From the NCBI GenBank assembly GCA_964584775.1, contig CAZPBC010000011.1, positions 1 through 55,026 on the forward strand: a stretch of DNA of 55,026 bases, given 5' to 3'. The notes under the pieces were generated by a model. The model made no database searches. It saw nothing but the letters and a program-made list of their open reading frames with translations, and was not told where the DNA came from. Shown here piece after piece: positions 16,396 through 26,443 of the stretch (positions are counted from its first letter, which is position 1; each line of letters begins with the position of its first letter). A program made the position numbers and the translations under genes. This DNA is from CAZPBC01 sp964584775. GTDB taxonomy: Bacteria > Chlamydiota > Chlamydiia > Chlamydiales > SLFE01.

Positions 16396-18401
16396 CGACC
16401 GTCCGTGATGCGTTTTATGTGAACGTTCATCGCTCTTCGTTGTTCAGGATTCGTGAGACCTAGCCTATCGAGATAGAGATCCGCTTGTGAGGAGTCCATA
16501 GCGATATGTCTCAACATCGTGGGGCGAATGTCTTCAAGAAGTTTTGGCTTCATTTTGTATTGCTTTCTCTTAAATAAAAGCCGCCTAGCGCGGTCTTCCA
16601 TTTCAGGATAGAGACGACCAAATCCGATGTATCCCGTATACTGATCTCTTCCATTGACTTCTTCAATTCCTTTATAGGCATCGTGAATCGCTTGAGCGAT
16701 GTCGCGTAAAAGGGTATTTTCTTCTGCTTCGGTTAAATCAAAGCGAGACTGAATATTGTCTTTGATCCTCCCTCGCCACTCTCGGATTTTCTCTTGAAGT
16801 AACTGCGCTTGGGTAAAAATCCACTTTTGACTCCTCGCAAACGTTTTTCCTCTATCGGGGAGTGCATCACAATGATCATCAAAGACATCTCTCGGCTTGG
16901 GAAATCGGTCGTGCTCCTTTTCCGAATAAGCATATCCCAAAATCCAATCAAAAAAGATGGCTTCCTCTGTATGGTCTAACTCAAGATTGATGATAATATT
17001 GTCGAAAATTTGAAATGAGATTCCAGATCTTCTGAGAGCATCGACCATCTGCAATAGATCAATCGGATCTACACCCCAGTTTTTCGACGTTTTGAGTTGA
17101 TCACCAAGATAGCCCAAGTCGTCTATAGAAAAATTCCGAGGGGTGTATCGATACTTCAACATATCCTGATAGAGTTGCGTGATATGATCCATGAACTGTT
17201 GACGTTTACTGTCATCGTCCAAAGGGTCTGTCTTTGGCTGCCAGTCGAATGCTTCGACCACATACACTCCATCCCCTTGCCGAATGCAACGCCTCTCCCC
17301 CTCTTCTTGATACAGATGAAACTGCGCGACCGGGGCACCTTCCACTTCCGAGCTTGCATACCTCGATTCAACACAACGCTCTGTCCATTCCAGAACCTCT
17401 AACTGTTGGCGACGAGGGTTATCAGAGATCCGCACGACAAGGCGAGGGTCCCTGCCATGTTCAAAGACGAGTGTCCGCGCTTTAGAAAAATCTTCACCCT
17501 CTCGATTCAGAGATTCTCCAAGAGGAATCCGCTCAACGACCCCACCAAACCGTGTGACAACCTCACGATTTTGAATCCACTCTGCACGCCGCTTGATAAA
17601 AGCTGGATCTGGCCGATCAAAAAGCTTGAGTCCGCGTCGCGTCAGGCGCATGACTAAAAAATCCACTCCCGAGACTTTCGGGAGAAAGCACTCTCCAAAA
17701 TCCTTGATGAGCATCCGCATCGCTCTTAAAAAAAGCATCGAAGAGACATCGTTAGTGAAACTGGTGATTTTTTGAAGCACATAGCTATCTGCAGATCCAA
17801 TCTTGTTGAGCTCTTCAATCCATGCCTTCAAAACCCTCTCTTGTTGACTTGTGGGCTTCTCTTTTTGATAGAGTGCTTTCAACTCCTCAAGAGGAAACTC
17901 CACACCCGTCTGTAGTCGGAACTCCTCAACAACAGCCTCTTTCTTTAGCTGCTTGCCCTGGACAACGAGATCCTCAAAGAGCTTTTGCATTGTCTCTTCC
18001 GTCTCTTCAGGCAAAAACCGACGCACTTCTCGTGTCACCCGAGCGTTCAGCGCTGGATCTTTTGAGACTCTCTTGGCTAAAGGGTAGACCTTTCTTAAAA
18101 ATTCATGACGTTCACTCGTCGAAAGCTCACTGACACTGTAAGCCCGGAGCGTTTGAAGCGTCCGCCTCATCACGTGATCGATCGTTTCAAGGCGCTTCTC
18201 AGTCCCCCAAGGGCCGATAAAAAAAAGATAATAGAGCCAGCTGAGCAGCCCGCTCATGTAGATTTTGCGTCCGTGCCAGGTGGGTACCCCATCTAAAACG
18301 CTCTGATCTGCCTTCAATGAGGCGAGCATATCGACATTTGAACCGACCTCACCTGCTGAGAGGCGCTCCTCAAGAGACATTTTTGAAAAAGAAACTGCCA
18401 T
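16392..18401 (-). CDS. Large hypothetical protein with possible kinase-like core
   Basis: A 669-residue cytosolic-looking protein that I cannot place in a named family. The start is the ATG at 18401 (MAVSFSKMSLEERL); the longer frame from 18422 begins with TTG. A central part has features reminiscent of a protein-kinase fold: LVFEHGRDPRLVVRISDN as an N-lobe-like strand pair, VYVVEAFDWQ as hinge, and YRYTPRNFSIDDLGYL where a catalytic loop could be. The canonical H-x-D is not visible, so any resemblance may be to a degenerate kinase. A short hydrophobic stretch near 55-75 (LSWLYYLFFIGPW) could touch membrane. It stands alone, convergent with the NamZ-like gene and divergent from the suf operon. 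Confidence 0.8.
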   Translation of the reverse strand: MAVSFSKMSLEERLSAGEVGSNVDMLASLKADQSVLDGVPTWHGRKIYMSGLLSWLYYLFFIGPWGTEKRLETIDHVMRRTLQTLRAYSVSELSTSERHEFLRKVYPLAKRVSKDPALNARVTREVRRFLPEETEETMQKLFEDLVVQGKQLKKEAVVEEFRLQTGVEFPLEELKALYQKEKPTSQQERVLKAWIEELNKIGSADSYVLQKITSFTNDVSSMLFLRAMRMLIKDFGECFLPKVSGVDFLVMRLTRRGLKLFDRPDPAFIKRRAEWIQNREVVTRFGGVVERIPLGESLNREGEDFSKARTLVFEHGRDPRLVVRISDNPRRQQLEVLEWTERCVESRYASSEVEGAPVAQFHLYQEEGERRCIRQGDGVYVVEAFDWQPKTDPLDDDSKRQQFMDHITQLYQDMLKYRYTPRNFSIDDLGYLGDQLKTSKNWGVDPIDLLQMVDALRRSGISFQIFDNIIINLELDHTEEAIFFDWILGYAYSEKEHDRFPKPRDVFDDHCDALPDRGKTFARSQKWIFTQAQLLQEKIREWRGRIKDNIQSRFDLTEAEENTLLRDIAQAIHDAYKGIEEVNGRDQYTGYIGFGRLYPEMEDRARRLLFKRKQYKMKPKLLEDIRPTMLRHIAMDSSQADLYLDRLGLTNPEQRRAMNVHIKRITDGR

Positions 18402-18541
18402 AACCAGTTCTGATCCTAGCAAAAGTGAAGACTTGATAGAAAGCCCGATTTTGGATAAAATTGATCAAGTTTGTAAAGTTTTTTACAACATAACTGTCTC
18501 TATATGAGTTTTCTCTAGAGAGCTTATTTAGAAACACTAGG

Positions 18542-18588
18542 CTTCGGTAAGAAAGTGTCTTATCGAAGTCACAAGGCTTTTAACCTTG
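18542..18588 (+). promoter_or_regulatory. Two stem-loops in the leader of the suf operon
   Basis: A 10-bp stem (CTTCGGTAAG with CTTATCGAAG, one G-U pair, 7-base loop) at 18542-18568 is followed by a short CAAGG/CCTTG stem at 18572-18588. The second stem ends just ahead of the AGAGAG ribosome site of sufB. The arrangement could modulate translation of the operon. I recognise no known riboswitch. Confidence 0.4.
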
Positions 18589-18600
18589 CAGAGAGATAAA

Positions 18601-20046
<1,446 letters not shown>

Positions 20047-20055
20047 GAAATTCCC

Positions 20056-20796
20056 ATGTTTATAGTCAAAAACCTCCACGCCGAAACAGAAGAAAAAGAG
20101 ATCTTAAAAGGCGTTGACCTCACAGTAAAACCCGGAGAGATCCATGTGATCATGGGACAAAACGGAGCGGGAAAGTCGACCTTTGCGAAAGCCGTCGCTG
20201 GTCACCCTGCCTATGAAGTCACCTCGGGTTCCGTGCTGTTGAATGAAGAAGAGCTCCTAGAGGTCGACGCGGAAGTCCGTGCCGCGAAAGGGCTCTTTAT
20301 CAGCTTCCAGTACCCTATTGAAGTTCCCGGCGTCAGCAATGAACTCTTTCTGAAAACAGCCCTCAATAGCCAACGTAAAGAGCGTGGTGAAGAGGAGATG
20401 AGTGAGGCAGAGTTCCAAAAAGAGCTGAAGGCTGCAATGGAACTTTTGGATCTTAAGAGCGAGATGAGCTCCCGTGACCTCAACGTGGGTTTTTCAGGAG
20501 GAGAGAAGAAACGCAATGAAATCCTTCAAATGGCTCTCCTCAAACCAAATGTGGCGATCCTCGATGAGACCGACTCAGGACTCGATGTCGATGCCCTACG
20601 CACGGTAGGTGAAGGGGTGATGAAACTCATGAACGATCAGATGGGTCTTGTCGTGATCACCCACTACCAACGCCTTCTTGAATTCATCACTCCCGACTTC
20701 GTGCACCTCATGAGCGACGGGAAGATAGTCAAGAGCGGCGGGAAGGAACTCGCAAAAGAGCTCGATGAAGAGGGATACAAAACGGTTCAGGTATAG
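20056..20796 (+). CDS. sufC: Fe-S assembly ATPase SufC
   Basis: A 246-residue ABC-type ATPase that drives the SufBCD scaffold. Walker A is GQNGAGKST near 34-42, the signature region is NVGFSGGEKKRNEI, Walker B is VAILDETDSGLD, and the switch histidine is in VVITHYQRLLE. Length and motifs are standard for SufC, including the D-T-D-S-G-L-D variant. It starts nine bases after sufB ends and is followed after two bases by sufD. It works in the cytosol and has no membrane partner. Confidence 0.97.
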   Translation: MFIVKNLHAETEEKEILKGVDLTVKPGEIHVIMGQNGAGKSTFAKAVAGHPAYEVTSGSVLLNEEELLEVDAEVRAAKGLFISFQYPIEVPGVSNELFLKTALNSQRKERGEEEMSEAEFQKELKAAMELLDLKSEMSSRDLNVGFSGGEKKRNEILQMALLKPNVAILDETDSGLDVDALRTVGEGVMKLMNDQMGLVVITHYQRLLEFITPDFVHLMSDGKIVKSGGKELAKELDEEGYKTVQV

Positions 20797-20798
20797 AG

Positions 20799-21959
20799 AT
20801 GAAAGAGGCATTTTTCGAAATTCTAAAGAAGGGTGAAGAGGGTTCAAAAAGCCGGCAGATGGCATTTCGCCGACTCCAAAAGATCGGACTCCCTGACCGC
20901 AAACATGAAGTCTGGCGCTACTTTCGCTTCAACACGCTCTACTCACAGCCCCCCCTTCTCGGCGAGGAAACCTCCCTTGACTTCCCAAAAGAGCTCCCTA
21001 AAAAACTCACCATACAAAGCCTTGCTGAAGCAAAGAAAAGTTTTGCTGGCTACCTAGATGCACGCATCCAAGAGGTCATTGAGAAAGAAGAAGATCCCTT
21101 CGCGCTCATCAGCCACACCCTCACAGATGAAGGACTGTTCATCTACCTCCCACCGGGACTCGAATTAGAAGAACCCCTCCGGATCCAAAATCCTGTCAGC
21201 AAAAACCACAGCTCACCAAAACTGTTCCTCTTTGCCGGAAAAAATGCAAAAGCGAAACTCCTTTTCGAAACCACCGCAAAGGAAGAGAACCACACGGCCT
21301 CTCTTTTCCTCGACTTTAACCTCGATAAGAGCGCCGACGTCGAAGTGCAGTTTCTGCCACAAGAAACGGAAGCGTGGCAGACCACCTCTGTCCGTGCAAG
21401 CTGCAAAGAAGAAGCTCGCTTCAAACTCCTCACGCTGACTGCCGGCTCGAAAGCTGAATCGTTGAGCGTCACCTGTGATCTACTTGAAGAGCGCGCTTTT
21501 GCCGATGTGACTTGTCTTGCAGCCCTCACTGGTCAAAACGACAGTAACCTCAGCGTCAAGATGAACCACCGCGCCCCTGAAACGACCTCCAACCAGCTGG
21601 TCAAATCGATCCTGGCGGACCAATCCCATTTCAGTTTTGATGGACGCATTTATGTCGAACCCGTTGCGCTAAAAACCGAAGCGTACCAGCTCAACAACAA
21701 CCTCCTTCTCAGCGATAACGCGAAAGCCGAGTGCAAGCCCAACCTCGAAATCTTCGCCGACGACGTGAAAGCCTCTCACGGTGCCACTTTCGGAGCCCTT
21801 CAAGAAGAAGAGATCTTCTACCTCGTGGCTCGTGGCATCCCTGAAAAACTGGCCCGTCAACGTCTCACCGAAGCCTATGCTGAAGTGATCCTCCGCGACC
21901 TGATCGATGAAAAGAAGAGAAATCTCTTTAAATCACACCTCTCTAGGCTATTTGTATGA
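20799..21959 (+). CDS. sufD: Fe-S assembly protein SufD
   Basis: A 386-residue SufD, the SufB-like partner of the SufBC2D scaffold. The N-terminal half is variable and helical. The C-terminal half is the beta-helix core, with NHRAPETTSNQLVKSILAD, then YQLNNNLLLSDNAKAECKP, and the conserved SHGATFGALQEEEIFYLVARG near the end. It begins two bases after sufC and its stop overlaps the sufS start (ATGA), so all four genes are cotranscribed. SufD is believed to help iron acquisition by the complex. Nothing appears missing. Confidence 0.96.
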   Translation: MKEAFFEILKKGEEGSKSRQMAFRRLQKIGLPDRKHEVWRYFRFNTLYSQPPLLGEETSLDFPKELPKKLTIQSLAEAKKSFAGYLDARIQEVIEKEEDPFALISHTLTDEGLFIYLPPGLELEEPLRIQNPVSKNHSSPKLFLFAGKNAKAKLLFETTAKEENHTASLFLDFNLDKSADVEVQFLPQETEAWQTTSVRASCKEEARFKLLTLTAGSKAESLSVTCDLLEERAFADVTCLAALTGQNDSNLSVKMNHRAPETTSNQLVKSILADQSHFSFDGRIYVEPVALKTEAYQLNNNLLLSDNAKAECKPNLEIFADDVKASHGATFGALQEEEIFYLVARGIPEKLARQRLTEAYAEVILRDLIDEKKRNLFKSHLSRLFV

Positions 21960-23167
21960 TGAAGTCTCCCTACCGAAAGGATTTTCCTATCTTTGAAGAG
22001 AAGGTCCACGGAAAACCCTTCGTCTATTTAGACTCTGCTGCGACCGCTCAAAAGCCGCGAGCCATGATCGATGCCATCTCCAATTTCTATGCAAAAGAGT
22101 ACGGCACAGTCAACCGCGCCATTTATGAGAAAGCCAAGCACGCCACCCACCTCTTCCACCAAACAAGAGAAGCGGTTCAAAAGTGGATCCATGCAAAACA
22201 CTCCCATGAGATCCTCTTCACCAGAGGCACCACCGAATCGATCAACATGGTCGCCCGTATGATCGAAGAGCAGGTTCAAGAAGGAGATGAGATCCTTATC
22301 ACCGACGCCGAACACCATGCGAACATTGTCCCTTGGCAGTGGCTTGCAAAAAGAAAAAAAGCTCACCTCAAAATCCTCCCTGTCACAGATAAGGGTGAAA
22401 TCTCGATCGCTGATTATGAAAAAGCACTCTCCGACAAAACCAAGCTCGTCAGCTTCGCTCATGTGTTTAATGTTCTGGGCAGCATCAACCCTGTAGAAGA
22501 GCTGGTCCACCTAGCCAAAAAACGAGGAATCTTGACTCTCATCGACGGCGCCCAGGCGGCGGCCCACCTACCCATCGATGTGCAAAAAATCGACTGTGAC
22601 TTTTACGTTTTCTCAGCCCACAAGCTTTACGGTCCGACAGGCATCGGCGTCCTCTATATTCGAGAAGCCCTACAAAATCAGCTCCCACCGATCCAAGGGG
22701 GCGGCGACATGATCGAAACGGTGACCTTCGAAGAGACCACTTTCCAGCCTGCTCCCGCAAAATTTGAAGCAGGAACACCAGCGATTGCAGAAGCCGTCGG
22801 ACTCCTCGCAACCCTCAACTACCTGAGTCAATTCGATCTCCGCTCCATCGAAACATATGAAGAGGAGCTCACCCTCGATGCTCTCGACAAACTCCAAACC
22901 ATCCAAGGAGTCTGCCTCTTGGGAACTCCCGAAAAACGAGGAAGTCTCATTAGTTTCACTATAGATCACGCCCACCCCCTCGATGTGAGCACCCTTCTCG
23001 ACTTCGAAGGAATTGCCCTACGCTCCGGCCACCTCTGCGCCCAGCCGATCCACCACCGCTTCGGTGTTAGTGCATCCCTACGCGTCTCGTTCGGCCTCTA
23101 CAACGACTCGAGTGACACCGACCAATTCATCGAAGCGCTGAGGTCGGTGCTCAAGAAGCTCTCTTGA
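21956..23167 (+). CDS. sufS: Cysteine desulfurase SufS
   Basis: A 403-residue group II cysteine desulfurase that mobilises sulfur from cysteine for Fe-S assembly. The PLP lysine is Lys223 in SAHKLYGPTG, the PLP-stacking histidine is in DAEHHANIVPW, and the catalytic cysteine is Cys361 in SGHLCAQP. These intact motifs contrast with the degenerate NifS-like protein at 782-1933. It is the last gene of the suf operon and is coupled to sufD by a four-base overlap. No SufE or SufU gene is present beside it, so the sulfur acceptor must be encoded elsewhere or be dispensable. Confidence 0.97.
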   Translation: MMKSPYRKDFPIFEEKVHGKPFVYLDSAATAQKPRAMIDAISNFYAKEYGTVNRAIYEKAKHATHLFHQTREAVQKWIHAKHSHEILFTRGTTESINMVARMIEEQVQEGDEILITDAEHHANIVPWQWLAKRKKAHLKILPVTDKGEISIADYEKALSDKTKLVSFAHVFNVLGSINPVEELVHLAKKRGILTLIDGAQAAAHLPIDVQKIDCDFYVFSAHKLYGPTGIGVLYIREALQNQLPPIQGGGDMIETVTFEETTFQPAPAKFEAGTPAIAEAVGLLATLNYLSQFDLRSIETYEEELTLDALDKLQTIQGVCLLGTPEKRGSLISFTIDHAHPLDVSTLLDFEGIALRSGHLCAQPIHHRFGVSASLRVSFGLYNDSSDTDQFIEALRSVLKKLS

Positions 23168-23219
23168 TCGATTTCTCCCCTTCTTCTACACTTCTTTGAA
23201 AAAAGGCTCTGACTCCCTT

Positions 23220-24308
23220 ATGCAAATCACCACATACTACGTCACTGAAGATCCCGCCTACATCTGGACTAAAAGAGCTGTGACCGTCGGAGCCCTTGGC
23301 GTTGGCCTTCTATCCTCGTCTGTGGTGCTTCTCGCTACCGGAATTGCACTAGCCACCCTTGATGTATTTTCTATTCCACTAGACCTAAAACAAGCAAGCG
23401 TTGCCTCACTTAAACACTATACTTTTAGGAGGCTTCCATTTTGCCTGCTTCTCGCATCGTTATTTTCTCTGATTGTCCTGAAAACGACGGCCCTTACAGT
23501 TGCACCTGGAATACTCTGGACCATGGGATTCACGCTATTTTTTGGCGCGGCGGATTATCTTTTTGACCTCCATAGCACAACGACTAGAGAGAAAGAAATC
23601 TCAAAACAGATCCGTCTACTCAAGGCAAAACAGTGCCGAACTTCAGAACAAATACTGATCGCTTTAGAAGAAAACGTCACTCCAAAAGAACTCTCCCTGA
23701 ATCAAAAAGTGGTTTCCTCAATCGGTCCTGAACGGTTTGCAAAAGCCCTCGCACAAAACAGTTCTCTTCAAAAACTCAGTCTCTATTTCCCACAGGTCCG
23801 AGAGGGAGACTTTATCTATCTTAAAGCAGCACTCCTAACCAATACCTCTTTACGGTCTTTGGAGCTGAGCGGGATTGGTTCCTCGGCACTGAAAGCGATC
23901 GCCGAAGTATTGAGAGTGAATCGTTCGATTGAACACCTTGATATCACTTTTGACCACAGAGCGAGGACGCTCGATTTCACTGATTTTTGTGAAGCGATGA
24001 AGATCAACACCTCTATTCGAAGCCTGCGTTTGCCTCATCTCTACAACAAAGCTTTCAACGCTTTCGTAAACGTCTTAAGAGTCAATCACTCCCTTCAATC
24101 CCTGAAGATGAGCTGCTACCTGGAAAACAACGGAATCCTATCCTTGGCAAAAGCTTTACGCAACCACCCTTCTCTCGAAGAACTGGACCTATCATACGGT
24201 CTGACCTTGCTGGATCAAGATCTAACCCCACTCCTTGCTGCAATCAACGAAAATCTCACCCTAAGAAACTTTTATCCACCTAGATCCTGTTCTAGAAATG
24301 ATGATTAA
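23220..24308 (+). CDS. Membrane-anchored leucine-rich-repeat protein (candidate effector)
   Basis: About 362 residues. The N-terminal 120 residues hold two hydrophobic hairpins: near 15-48 (VTVGALGVGLLSSSVVLL and following) and near 73-110 (FCLLLASLFSLIVL, then GILWTMGFTLFFGAADYLF). The remainder has at least five ribonuclease-inhibitor-type leucine-rich repeats of about 28 residues, such as NTSLRSLELSGIGSSALKAI, NRSIEHLDITF, NTSIRSLRLPHL and HPSLEELDLSY. I take the ATG at 23220; a TTG eight codons earlier is possible. The paired helices resemble chlamydial inclusion-membrane proteins, and the LRRs would serve protein binding. It is convergent with the type III operon, which fits a secreted substrate, but secretion is inference. 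Confidence 0.75.
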   Translation: MQITTYYVTEDPAYIWTKRAVTVGALGVGLLSSSVVLLATGIALATLDVFSIPLDLKQASVASLKHYTFRRLPFCLLLASLFSLIVLKTTALTVAPGILWTMGFTLFFGAADYLFDLHSTTTREKEISKQIRLLKAKQCRTSEQILIALEENVTPKELSLNQKVVSSIGPERFAKALAQNSSLQKLSLYFPQVREGDFIYLKAALLTNTSLRSLELSGIGSSALKAIAEVLRVNRSIEHLDITFDHRARTLDFTDFCEAMKINTSIRSLRLPHLYNKAFNAFVNVLRVNHSLQSLKMSCYLENNGILSLAKALRNHPSLEELDLSYGLTLLDQDLTPLLAAINENLTLRNFYPPRSCSRNDD

Positions 24309-24398
24309 ACACTCATCAATTAATAGCTTCATTAAAACGCTCAAGTCCGCTCTGAAGTAAGTTTAAAAACTTATTATCTGCTTTTCACTTACACAAAT

Positions 24399-24420
24399 GT
24401 GACCAAAATGGTCACTTTTA
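24399..24420 (+). terminator. Rho-independent terminator between the LRR gene and the type III operon
   Basis: A perfect 7-bp stem (GTGACCA with TGGTCAC, 3-base loop) at 24399-24415 is followed by TTTTA. It lies about 90 bases after the LRR gene stop. A second AT-rich stem (TAAGTTT/AAACTTA, 24358-24373) stands just before it. It could also slow transcription arriving from the convergent sctT gene. Confidence 0.7.
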
Positions 24421-24454
24421 TCCATGACTCATTTTGAGATACACACTTGGGTGA

Positions 24455-25297
24455 TTAATAGTGGCCAAGGGCCAGGCCGTAGAGGGCTTGTTTGATCTTC
24501 TCGAAGTACTGGAAAATGACGACGACCGTTTGCTCGTTGTAGGCTTTGTAGCCCAGGAAGATCATGAAGAGGGCGAGGAGGGATTTGAGTGGTAGCCCTA
24601 GGAAGATGATCTGTACTTGAGGTGCGAGGCGGTTGATAATCCCGAGGAACATATCTGTCATCAGCGTCACGATGAGTGGTGGAGCAACCAGCTGGATCGT
24701 AATCACCATGACACTATTCAAATAGCGGATCATCTCTATCCAGAAGGGATTGGATGCATTGAAGAATGTCGGGTTGATTAAATGGTCAGGAGGAACGATC
24801 TCGTAAGCTTTGCTAATGGCGTCTATGAAGTAGAAGGGACCGTTGATATAGTAAAAAACACAGATCAAGACGAGGTTAAAAAGGGTTCCAAGAGGAGAGG
24901 ACTGGTTTTGGATGGTGGGGTCGTTGACCATCAAGCTCGCTCCCCCTCTTTGGTGGTCGATGATCATCCCTACGTTCTGAGCAATGGAAAAGGGAGCAGC
25001 CATCAGCATGCCTAAAGAGAAGCCAACGAAGGCCTCTTTCAGTATGAGAAGCACAAACCGCGCGTTAAAGTAGACGGGCTCAGTCATGTTCACGACCATC
25101 GATGGAAAGAAGACTCCAAAGAGAGCAATGCCAAAAGCCACCTTCGCAGGGAGTGGAAGGGTTCTAGATCCGAAAAAAGGGCTAAGTTGGATGATTGGTA
25201 AAATACGTCCTAGACCTAAGAACAAAAGCGAGAAAAAGGCCTCTGGGGTCCCTCTCGCTAAAGCACTATCGAGATAAAGGAGCGCATACTCATTCAT
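24455..25297 (-). CDS. sctT: Type III secretion export apparatus protein SctT
   Basis: A 280-residue inner-membrane protein of the SctT/FliR family (CdsT, CT564, in Chlamydia). It is part of the export gate at the base of the injectisome. There are about six to eight hydrophobic segments, with the family-typical GRILPIIQLSPFFGSRTLP near 30-48, a GGASLMVNDPTIQNQSSPLG loop, and VAPPLIVTLMTDMFLGIINR. The length is normal. It is the last gene of the sctJ-CT560-sctL-sctR-sctS-sctT operon and lies three bases after sctS. Confidence 0.95.
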   Translation of the reverse strand: MNEYALLYLDSALARGTPEAFFSLLFLGLGRILPIIQLSPFFGSRTLPLPAKVAFGIALFGVFFPSMVVNMTEPVYFNARFVLLILKEAFVGFSLGMLMAAPFSIAQNVGMIIDHQRGGASLMVNDPTIQNQSSPLGTLFNLVLICVFYYINGPFYFIDAISKAYEIVPPDHLINPTFFNASNPFWIEMIRYLNSVMVITIQLVAPPLIVTLMTDMFLGIINRLAPQVQIIFLGLPLKSLLALFMIFLGYKAYNEQTVVVIFQYFEKIKQALYGLALGHY

Positions 25298-25300
25298 TAT

Positions 25301-25573
25301 TTAAGAGATGGTCCAACGTGGGAAGTTTTTGAAGATGTTATCCGCAAACGTCAAAATCTGTGCACCTAACCACCCTCCCATAAACATCAGGATTAAAACG
25401 ACCGCCACAAGCTTCACGACAAACGAAAGCGTCTGTTCCTGAATCTGTGTCGCCGCCTGGAAGACCGCTACAAAAAGACCAAAGACCATACTGACAAGGA
25501 TGGGTGGTGCCGAAAGGACTAGAATAAGGAGTAGACCTTGGTATGCAAGCTGAATGATTTGTGTTTTAAACAT
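25301..25573 (-). CDS. sctS: Type III secretion export apparatus protein SctS
   Basis: A 90-residue protein with two transmembrane helices (about 15-38 and 50-73), of the SctS/FliQ family (CdsS, CT563). It forms part of the helical export gate with SctR and SctT. The conserved loop FQAATQIQEQTLSFVVK between the helices is characteristic. The ATG at 25573 follows the sctR stop by 15 bases. The gene order and size match the chlamydial operon exactly. Confidence 0.96.
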   Translation of the reverse strand: MFKTQIIQLAYQGLLLILVLSAPPILVSMVFGLFVAVFQAATQIQEQTLSFVVKLVAVVLILMFMGGWLGAQILTFADNIFKNFPRWTIS

Positions 25574-25588
25574 AGATCCGTTTTTCCT

Positions 25589-26443
25589 TTATCTAAATGA
25601 AGTTACCAATCCTTCGACGAGAAGCGTCCAACCGTCGAGCATCACAAGCAGGAAGAGTTTAAGCGGCATCGAAATCGTCACAGGCGAAAGCATCATCATC
25701 CCCATCGCAAGGAGGATATTCGAGACAACGAGGTCGACGACAAAGAAGGGGATATAGATCAAGACTCCAATCTGGAACGCCTCCTTTAGCTGCGTGGTAA
25801 TGTAGGCTGGGATAATAATCACAAACTCGTTCGGTTCAAGACCTGAACGGTACTGTGGAGGGATGACGCGGTAGGCCATCTTGTAAAATAGAGCACGGTG
25901 ACTGACAGCTGTATTACGGAGAAGGAACTGCCGAAGCGGTTCGCGCGCCTCCTCAGCGATGGCAATAAAATAGGTCGCTGTCTTTGCAGAAACCAGTTCT
26001 TCTTGTTGGCTGGCTGCGTTGATGGCTCCTTGGGCAGCGTCGTACATCTTGAGCGCGGTGGGGTACATCACATAGAGTGAAAGCATGAAAGCCACCCCGT
26101 TGACAACTTGGTTAGGGGGAGCTTGTTGAACCCCCAAAGCAGATCTTAACAGCGAAAGAACAATCACAATCTTCAAGAAGGAGGTGAGGATCATGATGAT
26201 GAACGGCATCAACGCGAGAGAGGTCAGCACCACTGCCTGGGTGGTGATGGAGGGGCGTTTGAAAGGATCAAACTGTTCTAACTCCATCAGCTGTGCAGGA
26301 GACATCTCCGCTTTTTCTTCTTCAGTGGGTTCGTTCGTGATCGTCACCGCCGTTTTCTTCGGTGGAGGAGCCTCTTGAGCTGTCACAAAAAGAGGAGTCA
26401 CAAGAAAAAAGAAGATAAACGCGAGTTTTAGGGTTCTAGTCAT
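25589..26443 (-). CDS. sctR: Type III secretion export apparatus protein SctR
   Basis: About 284 residues of the SctR/FliP family (CdsR, CT562), the pentameric core of the export gate. A signal-peptide-like N-terminus (LAFIFFFLVTPLFVTA) precedes a polar stretch. Then come the membrane segments, including LMPFIIMILTSFLKIVIVLSL, the family motif ALGVQQAPPNQVVNGVAF and the C-terminal FVVDLVVSNILLAMGMMMLSP. The ATG at 26443 with GGAGA eight bases upstream is preferred over a GTG at 26458, and it overlaps the sctL end by eight bases. Confidence 0.95.
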   Translation of the reverse strand: MTRTLKLAFIFFFLVTPLFVTAQEAPPPKKTAVTITNEPTEEEKAEMSPAQLMELEQFDPFKRPSITTQAVVLTSLALMPFIIMILTSFLKIVIVLSLLRSALGVQQAPPNQVVNGVAFMLSLYVMYPTALKMYDAAQGAINAASQQEELVSAKTATYFIAIAEEAREPLRQFLLRNTAVSHRALFYKMAYRVIPPQYRSGLEPNEFVIIIPAYITTQLKEAFQIGVLIYIPFFVVDLVVSNILLAMGMMMLSPVTISMPLKLFLLVMLDGWTLLVEGLVTSFR

